Part shown: positions 25,489-34,056 of the stretch, piece after piece
How positions within the stretch are numbered: position 1 is the stretch's first letter
Layout of the letters: every line of letters begins with the position of its first letter
NCBI RefSeq assembly: GCF_026239655.1
Contig: NZ_JAPIVO010000007.1
Coordinates: 186,001-250,000 of the forward strand
From: Pedobacter sp. MR2016-24
Lineage (GTDB): Bacteria; Bacteroidota; Bacteroidia; Sphingobacteriales; Sphingobacteriaceae
Direction: 5' to 3'
DNA: 64,000 nucleotides
Notes under the pieces: generated by a model
The model's input: the letters and a program-made list of their open reading frames with translations, nothing else
Told to the model about the DNA's origin: nothing
Databases searched by the model: none
Made by a program: the position numbers and the translations under genes

Positions 25489-25908
25489 ATGGAAAAGAAT
25501 GCATACAGCATATTCGAGAGCGAGCTGAAAGTGAGACCAGATGATATAGATATGTTTAACCATGTCCATAACAGTAAATACTTCGACTATGTACTCGCTG
25601 CCCGTTACGATCAGATGGAAGCCTTTTACAAAATGCCTATGGAAAGCTTCCTTGAAAGTGGTTTTGGCTGGGTAGTACGCACCGCACATGTAGATTTCAA
25701 ACGTCCCCTCCTTCTCGGCGATGTCATTAAAGTACGCACCGGTATCCTCACTATCAATGAAAAAGGCTGCAGGGTTCAGTTCGAAATTGAAGCTGTACGT
25801 ACCGGAAAAATTGCGTCAGACGGTTATTTTGATTATGTCCTGATCGACATCAATTCCGGTAAAGGCTGTAAAGTTAACGAAGAGATGATAAAAGCTTATT
25901 CTATCTAA
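25489..25908 (+). CDS. acyl-CoA thioesterase, hotdog fold (4HBT)
   Basis: 139 aa single hotdog domain. The family signature is in VRPDDIDMFNHVHNSKYFDYVLAARYDQ near the N-terminus, with Asp and His-Asn residues that form the active site of 4-hydroxybenzoyl-CoA thioesterase-like enzymes. A second strand motif is VVRTAHVDFKRPLLLGD. It would hydrolyse an acyl-CoA thioester; the chain length cannot be told. The gene starts in the rpsO divergent region and its stop overlaps the convergent DUF983 gene by 4 nt. Confidence 0.88.
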   Translation: MEKNAYSIFESELKVRPDDIDMFNHVHNSKYFDYVLAARYDQMEAFYKMPMESFLESGFGWVVRTAHVDFKRPLLLGDVIKVRTGILTINEKGCRVQFEIEAVRTGKIASDGYFDYVLIDINSGKGCKVNEEMIKAYSI

Positions 25909-26312
25909 GCCACTTTATCACCGCTGCCCGGGATATATCCCAGTCCCGGTGTTAACCAGTGTAACAGGAAAACCCTGGAATACCTGTAGTTAAACGGGGC
26001 AAAGACAAAAACTGTCAGCAGCAGGATGCCTACATAATACCATAAGTTATCATAAACCAGTGGTAGCCCCAGAATATAGGTAGCCACGCTCGCCGTAATC
26101 ATCTCCGCTACATTCATCGCATAGCTGATAAACATCGATACATAAAAGAATCCCGGTTCTCTTTCAAAACGCAGTCCGCAGTGCGGACAGTATTCATTTG
26201 TAATCTGCCCCTTAAAAGAAAGTGAATACATATTCCCGGTGAAGATATCACCCTGTCTGCATCGTGGACATTTACATTTTACTACGGCTTCGAATTTTGA
26301 GATCGGTTTCAT
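25905..26312 (-). CDS. DUF983 family zinc-ribbon membrane protein
   Basis: 135 aa from ATG 26312 (MKPISKFEAVVKCKCPRCRQ); an earlier in-frame ATG at 26357 would add 15 poorly conserved residues. Two CxxC pairs (KCKCPRCRQGDIF and NEYCPHCGLRF) form a likely zinc ribbon in the N-terminal half. Two hydrophobic segments follow (about residues 55-80 and 90-110). Function of DUF983 is unknown. A TACCTTTG -7 element lies about 20 nt upstream of the chosen start (26332-26339, minus). Confidence 0.85.
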   Translation of the reverse strand: MKPISKFEAVVKCKCPRCRQGDIFTGNMYSLSFKGQITNEYCPHCGLRFEREPGFFYVSMFISYAMNVAEMITASVATYILGLPLVYDNLWYYVGILLLTVFVFAPFNYRYSRVFLLHWLTPGLGYIPGSGDKVA

Positions 26313-26377
26313 GGTGTTCGTATTTACAATACAAAGGTACACTATAGTTGCACCCAAATTTATGACCTATGTCATAT

Positions 26378-26959
26378 TCATTTTTTAACAATCTTACCCC
26401 GGATAAGTTTGATCTCCCCTGCCTCTGCCAGTTTTTTGATCGTCCTGATCACCGTCTCCACCCTTAGTCCGCTCATATCCGCCAGCGCCTGCCGCGTCAT
26501 CTTCAGCACTGCATCTTTTTCCAGGTCGCGGCACAGGTAAGTGATCAGCGTACGCAGACGATGGTCTGCCTGTTCATTCGCCAGTTCCTCCAGCATCATC
26601 GATTTATAAAACAAGCGATTGCTCAAAGTATGGATCAGGTTCATGCTAAAATCCCGGTCCTCTTCCAGGAATTTCAGGAAACCTCCTTTGTCCACCATCA
26701 CCAGCTCACAGTCTTTAGACACAATCGTATAAGCCAGATAAGGGCGATCCAGTAGTAAGGCCGGCTCACCAAAATATTGCTTTGCCTTAAAGATGCCCTG
26801 GATAAACTCCTTCCCTTCCTCATTTACCGTGACCATCCGCACTTCGCCAGTCACGATAAAGTATACATACCTCGGCTGATGTCCCGGTTCATAAATCACC
26901 TCTCCCTTTTTATGGCGACTCGTTTTAAAATGATGATCTGCTAGATATTTACTGAACAT
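26378..26959 (-). CDS. Crp/Fnr family transcriptional regulator
   Basis: 193 aa. N-terminal cyclic-nucleotide-binding beta-roll (KGEVIYEPGHQPRYVYFIVTGEVRMV and FGEPALLLDRPYLAYTIVSKD) is followed by a helical dimer segment. A C-terminal winged HTH includes LKMTRQALADMSGLRVETVIRTIKKL. No Fnr-type cysteine cluster is present in the N-terminus, so oxygen sensing through iron-sulfur is unlikely. The promoter -7 box ends 4 nt before the ATG, suggesting a leaderless message. The target genes are not indicated by context. Confidence 0.9.
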   Translation of the reverse strand: MFSKYLADHHFKTSRHKKGEVIYEPGHQPRYVYFIVTGEVRMVTVNEEGKEFIQGIFKAKQYFGEPALLLDRPYLAYTIVSKDCELVMVDKGGFLKFLEEDRDFSMNLIHTLSNRLFYKSMMLEELANEQADHRLRTLITYLCRDLEKDAVLKMTRQALADMSGLRVETVIRTIKKLAEAGEIKLIRGKIVKK

Positions 26960-26963
26960 GGAT

Positions 26964-26994
26964 CAAAAGTAGGCAAGATGGGCGATTTGACAAC
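26964..26994 (-). promoter_or_regulatory. promoter of the Crp/Fnr gene, abutting the start codon
   Basis: On the minus strand GTTG (26994-26991), 19 nt, TACTTTTG (26971-26964), then 4 nt and ATG 26959. Initiation at the usual distance would put the first base of the mRNA at or near the A of the start codon. Confidence 0.65.
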
Positions 26995-27084
26995 GCTGAC
27001 GGAAAAAAAATATTAATCATACTTAACGCTGGAGCGGAAAAATAAGATACTTTTACGCTACAAAACCCTAAAATCAAATAATTT

Positions 27085-27882
27085 ATGACGAAAACGCTTA
27101 CTCAAAAACTGACTGCCTTATCAGTTGTAGTTTTATTAGGAACTTCTTTGCAATTGCACGCGCAGGTTTCTGCTGAGGGTCCTGATTACGTACCAGACGG
27201 AAACAACCTGGTAAAGATGAACGTTGCTGCACTGGCATTGAAAAACTTCTCTTTCCAGTATGAACGTGCCATAGGAAACAAAATGTCAGTGGCCATGGGC
27301 TTCCGTTTCATGCCTAAAGGAGACATTCCCTTTAAAGGAGGTATCAAAGATCTGGTAGACGATGAGCAGACTAAAAATACAATTGAAACCTTTAAAACTT
27401 CTAACATTGCCATTACCCCTGAGGTAAGATTTTATATGGGCAAAGGTGTATTTCAAGGATTTTACCTGGCGCCCTTCTTACGCTATGCAAAATACAACGC
27501 CGAAGGACCCTTTGATTTTGACGTTACCTTAACGAATGGTACCAATACACAAACCTTCACTCAATCGGTATTCTTTAAAGGTGGTGTAAATACTTACACA
27601 GGCGGTGTGCTAATTGGTGCACAATGGAAATTGAGCAAACTCGTTTACCTGGACTGGTGGATCCTTGGTCCGAGTTATGGTTTCTCTAAAGGAGGAATAG
27701 CTACACAGAAATCATTGAATGCTTTAGAGCAACAAGAACTCAGAAAGCAGATTGGCGATTTTGTAGACGATCTTCCGATTGTTAAAGCCACTTATAACGT
27801 AGATGGCAATGGTGCTAATATCGACTTTAAAGGTCCATGGGCAGGTGCCAGAGCTGGTCTTAACCTAGGCTTCAGATTCTAA
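27085..27882 (+). CDS. outer-membrane beta-barrel protein (DUF3575-like)
   Basis: 265 aa. A signal peptide (to LQLHAQ, residue ~27) is followed by short alternating-hydrophobic strands such as NFSFQYERAIGNKMSVAMGFRFMP and GFYLAPFLRYAKYN. It ends in LNLGFRF, with the terminal Phe typical of Omp85-inserted barrels. The family is common in Bacteroidota, one or more copies per genome, with no assigned transport role. The gene stands alone, divergent from crp. Confidence 0.8.
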   Translation: MTKTLTQKLTALSVVVLLGTSLQLHAQVSAEGPDYVPDGNNLVKMNVAALALKNFSFQYERAIGNKMSVAMGFRFMPKGDIPFKGGIKDLVDDEQTKNTIETFKTSNIAITPEVRFYMGKGVFQGFYLAPFLRYAKYNAEGPFDFDVTLTNGTNTQTFTQSVFFKGGVNTYTGGVLIGAQWKLSKLVYLDWWILGPSYGFSKGGIATQKSLNALEQQELRKQIGDFVDDLPIVKATYNVDGNGANIDFKGPWAGARAGLNLGFRF

Positions 27883-27963
27883 AACCCAGAGGAAACATTT
27901 CCTGATCAATCTGATCATTCCATCAGCTGTCGGAGAATTTCCTTAGCTGTAAGCTAAAGATTA

Positions 27964-28011
27964 AAATAAATAAGGCCTGCAAGAAATCAATCTTGCAGGC
28001 CTTATTTATTT
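27964..28011. terminator. long bidirectional hairpin with CCTGCAAGA core
   Basis: A perfect 21-bp inverted repeat (27964-27984 / 27991-28011, 6-nt loop) between convergent genes. The inner part CCTGCAAGA matches the core of hairpin elements A and B. Outer A/T arms suit termination in both directions. Confidence 0.85.
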
Positions 28012-28055
28012 AACAGGTCAAACTACATCCGCTATCACCCTTAGGGCAAGAACAA

Positions 28056-29042
28056 TTAGCCAATCGTTTCTTTCACCAGTTTTGTATAAAAGTCATTCAG
28101 CTTCATGCCCGAAGCAGCTACCTGCTGAGGAATAAAGCTCGTAGCTGTCTGACCCGGTATCGTATTGATCTCAATAAAATAGAAATCTTCTTCATCACCC
28201 GTCAGGATAAAATCAATACGCACCACTCCCCTGCAGTTCAGTTTCATATAAATCGCCGTAGCAATTTCTTCCACACGTTTTTTCGTTTCCGGTCTGATCG
28301 GTGCAGGCGTAGTTTCTGTAGCTACCCCCGGTGTGTATTTCGCCTCAAAATCGAAAAACTCCTTAGCCGTCTCTACCTCTGTCGCCGGTAAAACAGTCAC
28401 TTTTCCATCCAGCTTCACCACCCCTACCGTGAACTCACGACCTTCGATAAACTCTTCAATCAGGATTTGTTTGTCCTCCTTAAACGCTTTGTCCAATGCC
28501 GACTGCAAGTCGTAAGGATTTTTCACCTTGCTCATACCAATGCTGCTGCCACCATTGTTCGGCTTCACAAAATAAGGGAACTGCAGTGTGTCCTTAATTT
28601 CCGCCAGACTGTATTTACCATTCTTAAAAATCTGCATAGACTTAGCCACAAACAGATTAGGGATATCCTGTACAATCGACTTTGTATAACCCTTGTTCAT
28701 GGTTACTGCTGAAGTCAGCGCATCACAAGTCGTATAAGGCAGACCAATCATATCAAAATAGCCCTGTAGTTTACCATCTTCTCCCGGCGAACCGTGGATC
28801 GCGATAAACACCCCATCAAACGTGATCTTGCGCCCTTTGATCGTCACTGAAAAATCATTTCTGTCCACCTCTATTTTCATAGAGTCTACAGGTTCATGAT
28901 ACCAGGTCAGATCTGTCAGCATTATTTTGTAAACATCAAACTTGTCAGTATCAAGGTTATGCGCAATTGTTGCAGCACTTTTTATCGATATTACCCATTC
29001 TCCCGTAGTACCACCAGTTAATAAGGCTATTGTTTTCTTCAT
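28056..29042 (-). CDS. ddl: D-alanine--D-alanine ligase
   Basis: 328 aa ATP-grasp enzyme that makes D-Ala-D-Ala for peptidoglycan. Motifs: ALLTGGTTGEW at the N-terminus, FIAIHGSPGEDGKLQGYFD, KPNNGGSSIGMSKV (ATP loop), ILIEEFIEGREFTVGVV, and the C-terminal FYFIEINTIPGQTATSFIP with metal ligands. Length is standard. It is divergent from the PASTA-mltG genes, so this is a cell-wall neighbourhood. Confidence 0.96.
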   Translation of the reverse strand: MKKTIALLTGGTTGEWVISIKSAATIAHNLDTDKFDVYKIMLTDLTWYHEPVDSMKIEVDRNDFSVTIKGRKITFDGVFIAIHGSPGEDGKLQGYFDMIGLPYTTCDALTSAVTMNKGYTKSIVQDIPNLFVAKSMQIFKNGKYSLAEIKDTLQFPYFVKPNNGGSSIGMSKVKNPYDLQSALDKAFKEDKQILIEEFIEGREFTVGVVKLDGKVTVLPATEVETAKEFFDFEAKYTPGVATETTPAPIRPETKKRVEEIATAIYMKLNCRGVVRIDFILTGDEEDFYFIEINTIPGQTATSFIPQQVAASGMKLNDFYTKLVKETIG

Positions 29043-29165
29043 CAGAATATATATAAGATATGCCCCAAAAATATTAAATAGTTCAGTCAGATATGATTTA
29101 AATTCCGATAAAATATTTTTTTAATCTAAATTTGAACAAAAATACCTAACACATCAAATCAATAA

Positions 29166-29939
29166 ATGGCTAATTTCATCACCTACTTACGGACTAAATC
29201 CTTCAGAAACAACCTTTTCGTCGCCATTATCACTGTTGTAGTCTTGCTCATTACTGCATTCTTCAGCTTAAGATATTATACCAAACATGGCCAGGGATTG
29301 AATGTTCCTGCAGTAAAAGGTCTTGCATTTAGTCAGGCTGTAGCTAAACTCGAAGAGCTTGGCCTGCGATACGAAGTAGATTCTGCCTATATTATGGATA
29401 TGCCCCCAGGTACTGTGATAGATCAGGATCCCGAAGCCGATACCTTTGTAAAAGATAACAGAACAATCTATTTAACCATTAACCGTGCTACTGCACCTAC
29501 CGTTAAATTTCCAGATATACAATTTAAATCATTTATTGAAGCACAGTCTATCATTAGCAGTTTCGGCTTAAAAGTAGGCGATACCGTTTATAAAGCAGAT
29601 GTGAGCAGAGATGTGGTATTGGATGTATCCTTTGGCGGTCAACCTGTCAAACCAGGAGACATTATCCCTAAAGGCAGTAAGATAGACCTGTTATTGGGCG
29701 ATGGTGGCGGAAATGAGGAAGTAGAAATCCCTAACCTGCTTGGCTTTACCAAAGATGAGGCTGCCTTCTCTTTAAGAGGCTCTAACCTGAAATTAGGCGA
29801 AATTACTTATGATGGAGATATTACCGATACCGCAAATGCCGTTATTGTAGCACAGAGTCCCGTGCTTTCGGATACGGTAGCTACTGTAAAAATAGGTACT
29901 GCAGTAAATATCACCCTCTCAAATAAAAAAATAAACTAG
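29166..29939 (+). CDS. PASTA-domain membrane protein
   Basis: 257 aa. One N-terminal membrane segment (NLFVAIITVVVLLITAFF, about residues 15-35) is followed by three PASTA repeats (about residues 48-110, 115-180, 183-255). Each has the LG[LF]KVGDT- or NLKLGEITYDGD-like pattern. PASTA domains bind peptidoglycan in Ser/Thr kinases and PBPs; here they stand alone without a kinase domain. A TAAATTTG (29127-29134) resembles a -7 box. mltG follows after 15 nt. Confidence 0.88.
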   Translation: MANFITYLRTKSFRNNLFVAIITVVVLLITAFFSLRYYTKHGQGLNVPAVKGLAFSQAVAKLEELGLRYEVDSAYIMDMPPGTVIDQDPEADTFVKDNRTIYLTINRATAPTVKFPDIQFKSFIEAQSIISSFGLKVGDTVYKADVSRDVVLDVSFGGQPVKPGDIIPKGSKIDLLLGDGGGNEEVEIPNLLGFTKDEAAFSLRGSNLKLGEITYDGDITDTANAVIVAQSPVLSDTVATVKIGTAVNITLSNKKIN

Positions 29940-29954
29940 ATTCCGACCAATCTC

Positions 29955-31016
29955 ATGACTACCGAAAACACGACCAGCAAAAAAAAACCAACCACTAAAA
30001 TTGTATTGATCATTTTATTAGTCCTCCTTATCGGTGGGGGCTTTTATGGCTTCAGTTTCTATAAACTGTTCTTCTCCCCTAACATTACAGGCAAAGAGAA
30101 ATACCTGTATATCAAAACCGGCGGTACGATGGATGATCTGATGCATGAGATCAAGACGAAAGACCTGCTCAAAGATGAGGGCAGTTTTGTGGAGGCTGCA
30201 GCAAAAATGGATCTCGTGAACCAACGCCTTAAACCCGGTCGTTATAAACTCACTAAAAATATGAACAACAGAACCCTGATCAATACCATCAAATCCGGTA
30301 ATCAGGATCCTGTGAAACTGAAATTCCAGAACATCAGGAAAAAAGAAAACTTTGCCGGTTATTTATCCAAAAGCCTGGAAGCAGATTCTTTAAGCTTTTT
30401 AAAAGTCTTGGATTCTGCTGCACTCGTAGAGAAATACGGTTTCACTACCGATAATATCTACACCATGTTTGTGCCCAACACTTACGAGATGTACTGGACT
30501 ACCACCCCTATTGAATTTTTCGACAGGATGCAAAAAGAATATACCAAATTCTGGAACGCTGAACGTAAACAAAAAGCAGCCGCTTTAAACCTGACACCAC
30601 AGCAAGTGACCATTCTGGCTTCTATCGTAGACGGTGAAGCCATCTATGATAAAGAAATGCCTATCATTGCCGGTCTGTACCTTAACCGTTTAAACAGGGG
30701 CATTCTTTTACAGGCAGATCCTACAGTAATCTTCGCTAATGACGACTTTACCGTAAAAAGGGTAACCAATGCCCTGCTGAGAACAGAGTCTAAATACAAC
30801 ACCTATAAATACGCAGGCCTGCCTCCGGGACCGATCATGATGCCCAGTATTAATGCCATTGATGCCGTACTGAACAAAAACGACAACAACTATATCTACA
30901 TGTGCGCTAAAGAAGACTTTTCAGGCTACCATGCCTTTGCAGAGACTAAAGCTGAGCATGAGAAAAATGCTAACAGATACCGCGCCGCTTTAAACAAGCG
31001 CAATATATTCAGATAA
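29955..31016 (+). CDS. mltG: endolytic transglycosylase MltG
   Basis: 353 aa. A short cytoplasmic N-terminus and one membrane segment (IVLIILLVLLIGGGFYGF) precede a YceG domain. The catalytic region is TILASIVDGEAIYDKEMPI followed by AGLYLNRLNRG and LQADPTVIFA. A YAGLPPGPI motif and the end pattern FHAFAETKAEHEKN-like follow. MltG cuts nascent glycan strands and sets their length. It lies between the PASTA and thioesterase genes, with 1 nt to the next start, so this is one operon. Confidence 0.94.
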   Translation: MTTENTTSKKKPTTKIVLIILLVLLIGGGFYGFSFYKLFFSPNITGKEKYLYIKTGGTMDDLMHEIKTKDLLKDEGSFVEAAAKMDLVNQRLKPGRYKLTKNMNNRTLINTIKSGNQDPVKLKFQNIRKKENFAGYLSKSLEADSLSFLKVLDSAALVEKYGFTTDNIYTMFVPNTYEMYWTTTPIEFFDRMQKEYTKFWNAERKQKAAALNLTPQQVTILASIVDGEAIYDKEMPIIAGLYLNRLNRGILLQADPTVIFANDDFTVKRVTNALLRTESKYNTYKYAGLPPGPIMMPSINAIDAVLNKNDNNYIYMCAKEDFSGYHAFAETKAEHEKNANRYRAALNKRNIFR

Positions 31017-31017
31017 G

Positions 31018-31425
31018 ATGCATACACACAGTACCAAAATAAGAGTAAGATACAGCGAGACAGATCAGATGGGTTACGTTTATAACGGTAACTATGCCCA
31101 GTACTATGAAGTAGGCCGCGTAGAAATGCTGCGCAGCCTTGGGATGACTTATGGCGGTATGGAAGAATACGGTGTGATGATGCCCTTACTCGAACTGAAA
31201 TGTAAGTTTATCAAACCGGCCTTATACGACCAGGAGCTGACCATCAAAACCACGGTTAAAGATTTACCCGGCGTAAGGATTATCTTTGACTATGAGATCT
31301 TTAACGAAGCCGAGGAGCTGATCAATATCGGTTCCACTACCCTGGTGTTTTTCGATATGGAGAAGAAAAGACCCTGCCAGCCCCCTGCCTATTTTATGGA
31401 TAGAATCCTACAATACTATGTTTAG
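31018..31425 (+). CDS. acyl-CoA thioesterase, YbgC-like
   Basis: 135 aa hotdog-fold enzyme. The active-site region reads VRYSETDQMGYVYNGNYAQYYEVGRVEMLR, the usual YbgC/4HBT pattern with Asp in ETDQMG. Strands GSTTLVFFDMEKKRP are near the end. It would hydrolyse short-chain acyl-CoA or acyl-ACP; the family often sits beside envelope genes. Start is 1 nt after the mltG stop, so translation is likely coupled. Confidence 0.9.
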   Translation: MHTHSTKIRVRYSETDQMGYVYNGNYAQYYEVGRVEMLRSLGMTYGGMEEYGVMMPLLELKCKFIKPALYDQELTIKTTVKDLPGVRIIFDYEIFNEAEELINIGSTTLVFFDMEKKRPCQPPAYFMDRILQYYV

Positions 31426-31439
31426 TGTATATTTGGTAA

Positions 31440-32429
31440 ATGAATTGGGTACATCATCAATTATTAAAGCTAAAACTCTATTCTTTATTTATAGACTGGA
31501 CTAAAGTCTACGTGCTGCCGGGCTTTAGCCCTTTACCGTTATATACCATTGCATCCTTCTTTTTTCAGGAGATCGGTAAAGATTCACTCGTGAATAAGGC
31601 TTCTTCCCTCGCCTATAACTTCATGCTCGCTATCTTTCCCGGAATCATCTTCCTCTTTACCCTTATACCCTTTATCCCGAAGCGTATCGGCTTCCAGGAT
31701 CAGCTGATGGTTTTATTTAAGCTCATCCTGCCCTCACAGGCATTTGAAGCCTTTGAAGCTACCTTAATAGAGATCGTGAAGATCCAAAACGGAAAGTTAC
31801 TCTCCTTCGGTATCTTCCTCTCTGTCTTTTTTGCCACCAATGGCGTGCATAACCTGATGAGGGCCTTTAATAAGTCGTCATTAATCGTAGAAACCCGCAG
31901 TTGGTTAAAACAGCGTTTTATTGCGCTGGTGCTTACCTTTGTGATTGCCTGCTCTCTAATCGTGACAATCGCTGCCATGTATATCGGCGAGCGCATGTTG
32001 CGCCATGTGAATACCACCCTGCACATCAAAGGTTATTTTACCACTTTTATTATAGACCTGTCCAGATGGGGATTATTAGGCATCCTCTATTTCGTGACCA
32101 TTTCCATTCTTTACCGTTATGGTCCGGCCAATACCAAAAAGTGGCGGTTCTTTAGTGCGGGGTCATGGCTGGCCACTATCCTCGCCTTCCTGACCATCTG
32201 GGGATTTTCCTTCTACATTAACCACTTCGGATCTTATAATAAAGTATACGGCTCTATTGGCACTTTGATCGTCGTGATGATCTGGTTGTACCTCAATTCT
32301 TTTATACTTTTACTCGGATTTGAGCTGAATGCCAGCGTTGACCTCTCTAAAAGGAGTGTTAAAATCATCAAACAGCCTTTCAATTTGTTCAAAAAAGCGC
32401 CTTTAGAGGGCAATAATATCAGGAAATAA
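31440..32429 (+). CDS. YihY/BrkB family membrane protein
   Basis: 329 aa integral membrane protein with six likely helices, e.g. AYNFMLAIFPGIIFLFTLIPFIP, LVLTFVIACSLIVTIAAMYI, GLLGILYFVTISILYR and a C-terminal IGTLIVVMIWLYLNSFILLLGFELNA. The ASSLAYNFMLA and WLYLNSFILLLGFELNA signatures are typical of the family formerly called ribonuclease BN. Function is unknown, probably envelope-related. It is last in the PASTA-mltG-thioesterase unit (14-nt gap). Confidence 0.88.
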   Translation: MNWVHHQLLKLKLYSLFIDWTKVYVLPGFSPLPLYTIASFFFQEIGKDSLVNKASSLAYNFMLAIFPGIIFLFTLIPFIPKRIGFQDQLMVLFKLILPSQAFEAFEATLIEIVKIQNGKLLSFGIFLSVFFATNGVHNLMRAFNKSSLIVETRSWLKQRFIALVLTFVIACSLIVTIAAMYIGERMLRHVNTTLHIKGYFTTFIIDLSRWGLLGILYFVTISILYRYGPANTKKWRFFSAGSWLATILAFLTIWGFSFYINHFGSYNKVYGSIGTLIVVMIWLYLNSFILLLGFELNASVDLSKRSVKIIKQPFNLFKKAPLEGNNIRK

Positions 32430-32490
32430 AAGTTTTTCTGTCTCTGTGTTAATCAGTTATAAATTAACCGTTAAAAAATCAACATCATTA

Positions 32491-32521
32491 TTTGCAGAAT
32501 CAAGCAGTATTTGTACTTTTG
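32491..32521 (+). promoter_or_regulatory. promoter of the tRNA-Ser gene
   Basis: TTTG (32491-32494), exactly 19 nt, TACTTTTG (32514-32521). Four nt later the mature tRNA begins, so transcription should start at or very near the first base of the tRNA. Confidence 0.8.
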
Positions 32522-32525
32522 TCGC

Positions 32526-32615
32526 GGAGAGTTGGCAGAGTGGTCGATTGCGGCAGTCTTGAAAACTGTTGACTTGTAACAGGGTCCGCGGGTTCGAATC
32601 CCCCACTCTCCGCCA
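32526..32615 (+). tRNA. tRNA-Ser (anticodon UGA)
   Basis: A 90-nt type-II tRNA including an encoded CCA end (32613-32615). The acceptor stem GGAGAGT (32526-32532) pairs with ACTCTCC (32605-32611). The D-arm contains GGCAGAGTGGTCGA. The anticodon loop CTTGAAA reads UGA, closed by a 5-bp stem. A long variable arm and the T-loop GGTTCGAATCCC follow. It decodes UCA (and other UCN by wobble). It marks the border between conserved genes and the accessory region. Confidence 0.96.
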
Positions 32616-32636
32616 AGGTTATCAAAGCCTTATCAG

Positions 32637-32666
32637 AAACCTGCAAATCGAAAGATTAGCAGGTTT
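32637..32666 (+). terminator. tRNA-Ser terminator
   Basis: AAACCTGC pairs with GCAGGTTT (with inner ATC/GAT), followed by a T-run TTTTTGTTTT, 22 nt after the tRNA. Confidence 0.85.
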
Positions 32667-32759
32667 TTGTTTTAAAACGGAATTGCATCTTTCACGCCCT
32701 ACCTTATGAAATGTGAGTGATCCTATAAGTAGATTGGCACGATGCTTAGATTTGCAGTT

Positions 32760-32962
32760 ATACATGACTCATCAAATACGTTTGAATTTCTGATCTACAA
32801 TAAAAAAGATACCAAACATCTTAAATCTCGTCAACTCCCGGGCTAAAATCTTCAAAATTGAATGGTCTACAGTCGATGCAAAAAAAGAAATGGTATGGGA
32901 ACGCAGCTGAGATCCTTTGAAGTGGTATTTTAGCAAAGAGCGATATAAAAGAGACATCTGCT
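32760..32962 (+). pseudogene. decayed coding remnant after the tRNA
   Basis: One plus-strand frame reads as protein-like sequence interrupted by two stops: after MTHQIRLNF, and after KIEWSTVDAKKEMVWERS; it then continues DPLKWYFSKERYKRDIC. I do not recognise the family. The pattern suggests a short remnant of a degraded gene at the island edge; the amount of sequence is small, so confidence is low. Confidence 0.3.
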
Positions 32963-32968
32963 AACTTA

Positions 32969-33346
32969 TTATTTGGTTTTCTTGTAATTATCTTTATAAT
33001 TCAAAGTCATTAAGGCTTTGTTTTTCTTATAAATCATTAATAAAAATGAATTCTTATTCTTAGATAATGAATCTCCGACATCTATATATCGCTCCCAATT
33101 TCTAAATATTGAGAATTTCTCATTGTTTTTCAATACAGCATATTTGACATTGTGATTCTTTATATCAAAATATAAACTATCGACTTTACCATGTACATTT
33201 TCAGCCAATGTATCTCTTAATATTAGCTCAACTGTACTTGGGCCAGTATAAATTGAATAGATGAAAAATGCAACTGGAAAAATACAAGGAATAATGAATA
33301 CAAGAGACGCGATTTTATTATCAAGCTTTGAAATATTCTCTTTCAT
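32969..33346 (-). CDS. small single-pass membrane protein, unknown
   Basis: 125 aa from ATG 33346 (MKENISKLDNKIASL). One hydrophobic segment (about residues 14-33, LVFIIPCIFPVAFFIYSIYT) precedes a ~90-residue polar domain rich in Lys and Asn (VKYAVLKNNEKFSIF, SFLLMIYKKNKALMTL). The type II topology would put this domain outside the cytoplasm. Low G+C and lack of neighbours fit acquired DNA. I recognise no family. Confidence 0.55.
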   Translation of the reverse strand: MKENISKLDNKIASLVFIIPCIFPVAFFIYSIYTGPSTVELILRDTLAENVHGKVDSLYFDIKNHNVKYAVLKNNEKFSIFRNWERYIDVGDSLSKNKNSFLLMIYKKNKALMTLNYKDNYKKTK

Positions 33347-33599
33347 TTTAACACCTTTATAGAGAAGATAACCATTCACGCCAATATTGATGAGCCAATA
33401 TTTTGATCGTAATTAGCGACTTATCATTATCTCCTTTAACTGCTTCTATTTACAAATCGTTTTAGATTCAACGATAAATTATTGTAACAATTAAAATTGC
33501 ACAAAAAAAAATATATATTGTTGCTGATCAATTTTAAACGAGTAAGTGTAAACCTCCCCTTTAAAAAGAGGATCAACTTACTTTCAGTTCAGCAGATGT

Positions 33600-33955
33600 A
33601 AAATTTGCGCTGTTATCCAGATTTCTCTTGGGCATAGATGAATTGTCTACCGCAATGTTAAGTTAACATCCTCATTGTAAGTCTTCAAACGCGTCCTTAA
33701 ATTAGATGATATCAGTTCAGACCATAGATACGTGCGACACATCAATTAGGAAAATATTTCTCTCATCAACAAGCAATTCTTAGGATTTTTTAGAAAATAC
33801 TCTGTAACATGTTTACTACCTTCAAGCTTAGCAATCCCAAGCTATTCACACATCTACTCGATATCACCCAATTTAATTACGTTTTTTGTAGTTCCATCAA
33901 TAAACTCGGTAACATACTGAATAAGCGCATTGACAATGGTCATGCGCCGATGGAA
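33600..33955 (-). pseudogene. decayed gene of unknown family
   Basis: Reading the minus strand from about 33955 gives sensible protein (MTIVNALIQYVTEFIDG then KNVIKLGDIE, LGIAKLEGSKHVTEYFL and KNPKNCLLMREIF). It is broken by two stops and then a frameshift near 33745, after which LIDVSHV and further text continue. The rest of 33347-34056 is AT-rich and holds no intact frame. It is probably the remnant of a displaced island gene; the family is not recognised. Confidence 0.4.
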
Positions 33956-34056
33956 GTGAGATAAAAAATGTTCATATTTTTAATATTTTGGTTTTTAAGC
34001 TAAATTTATATAGCTTTATACTGAAAACATAGATTAACATTCTCGAAAATAAATAC

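Noticed and set aside
32526..32615. tRNA-Ser 3' end as an attachment site with a second copy
   Set aside because: No second copy of the T-loop/acceptor sequence found by eye in the window.
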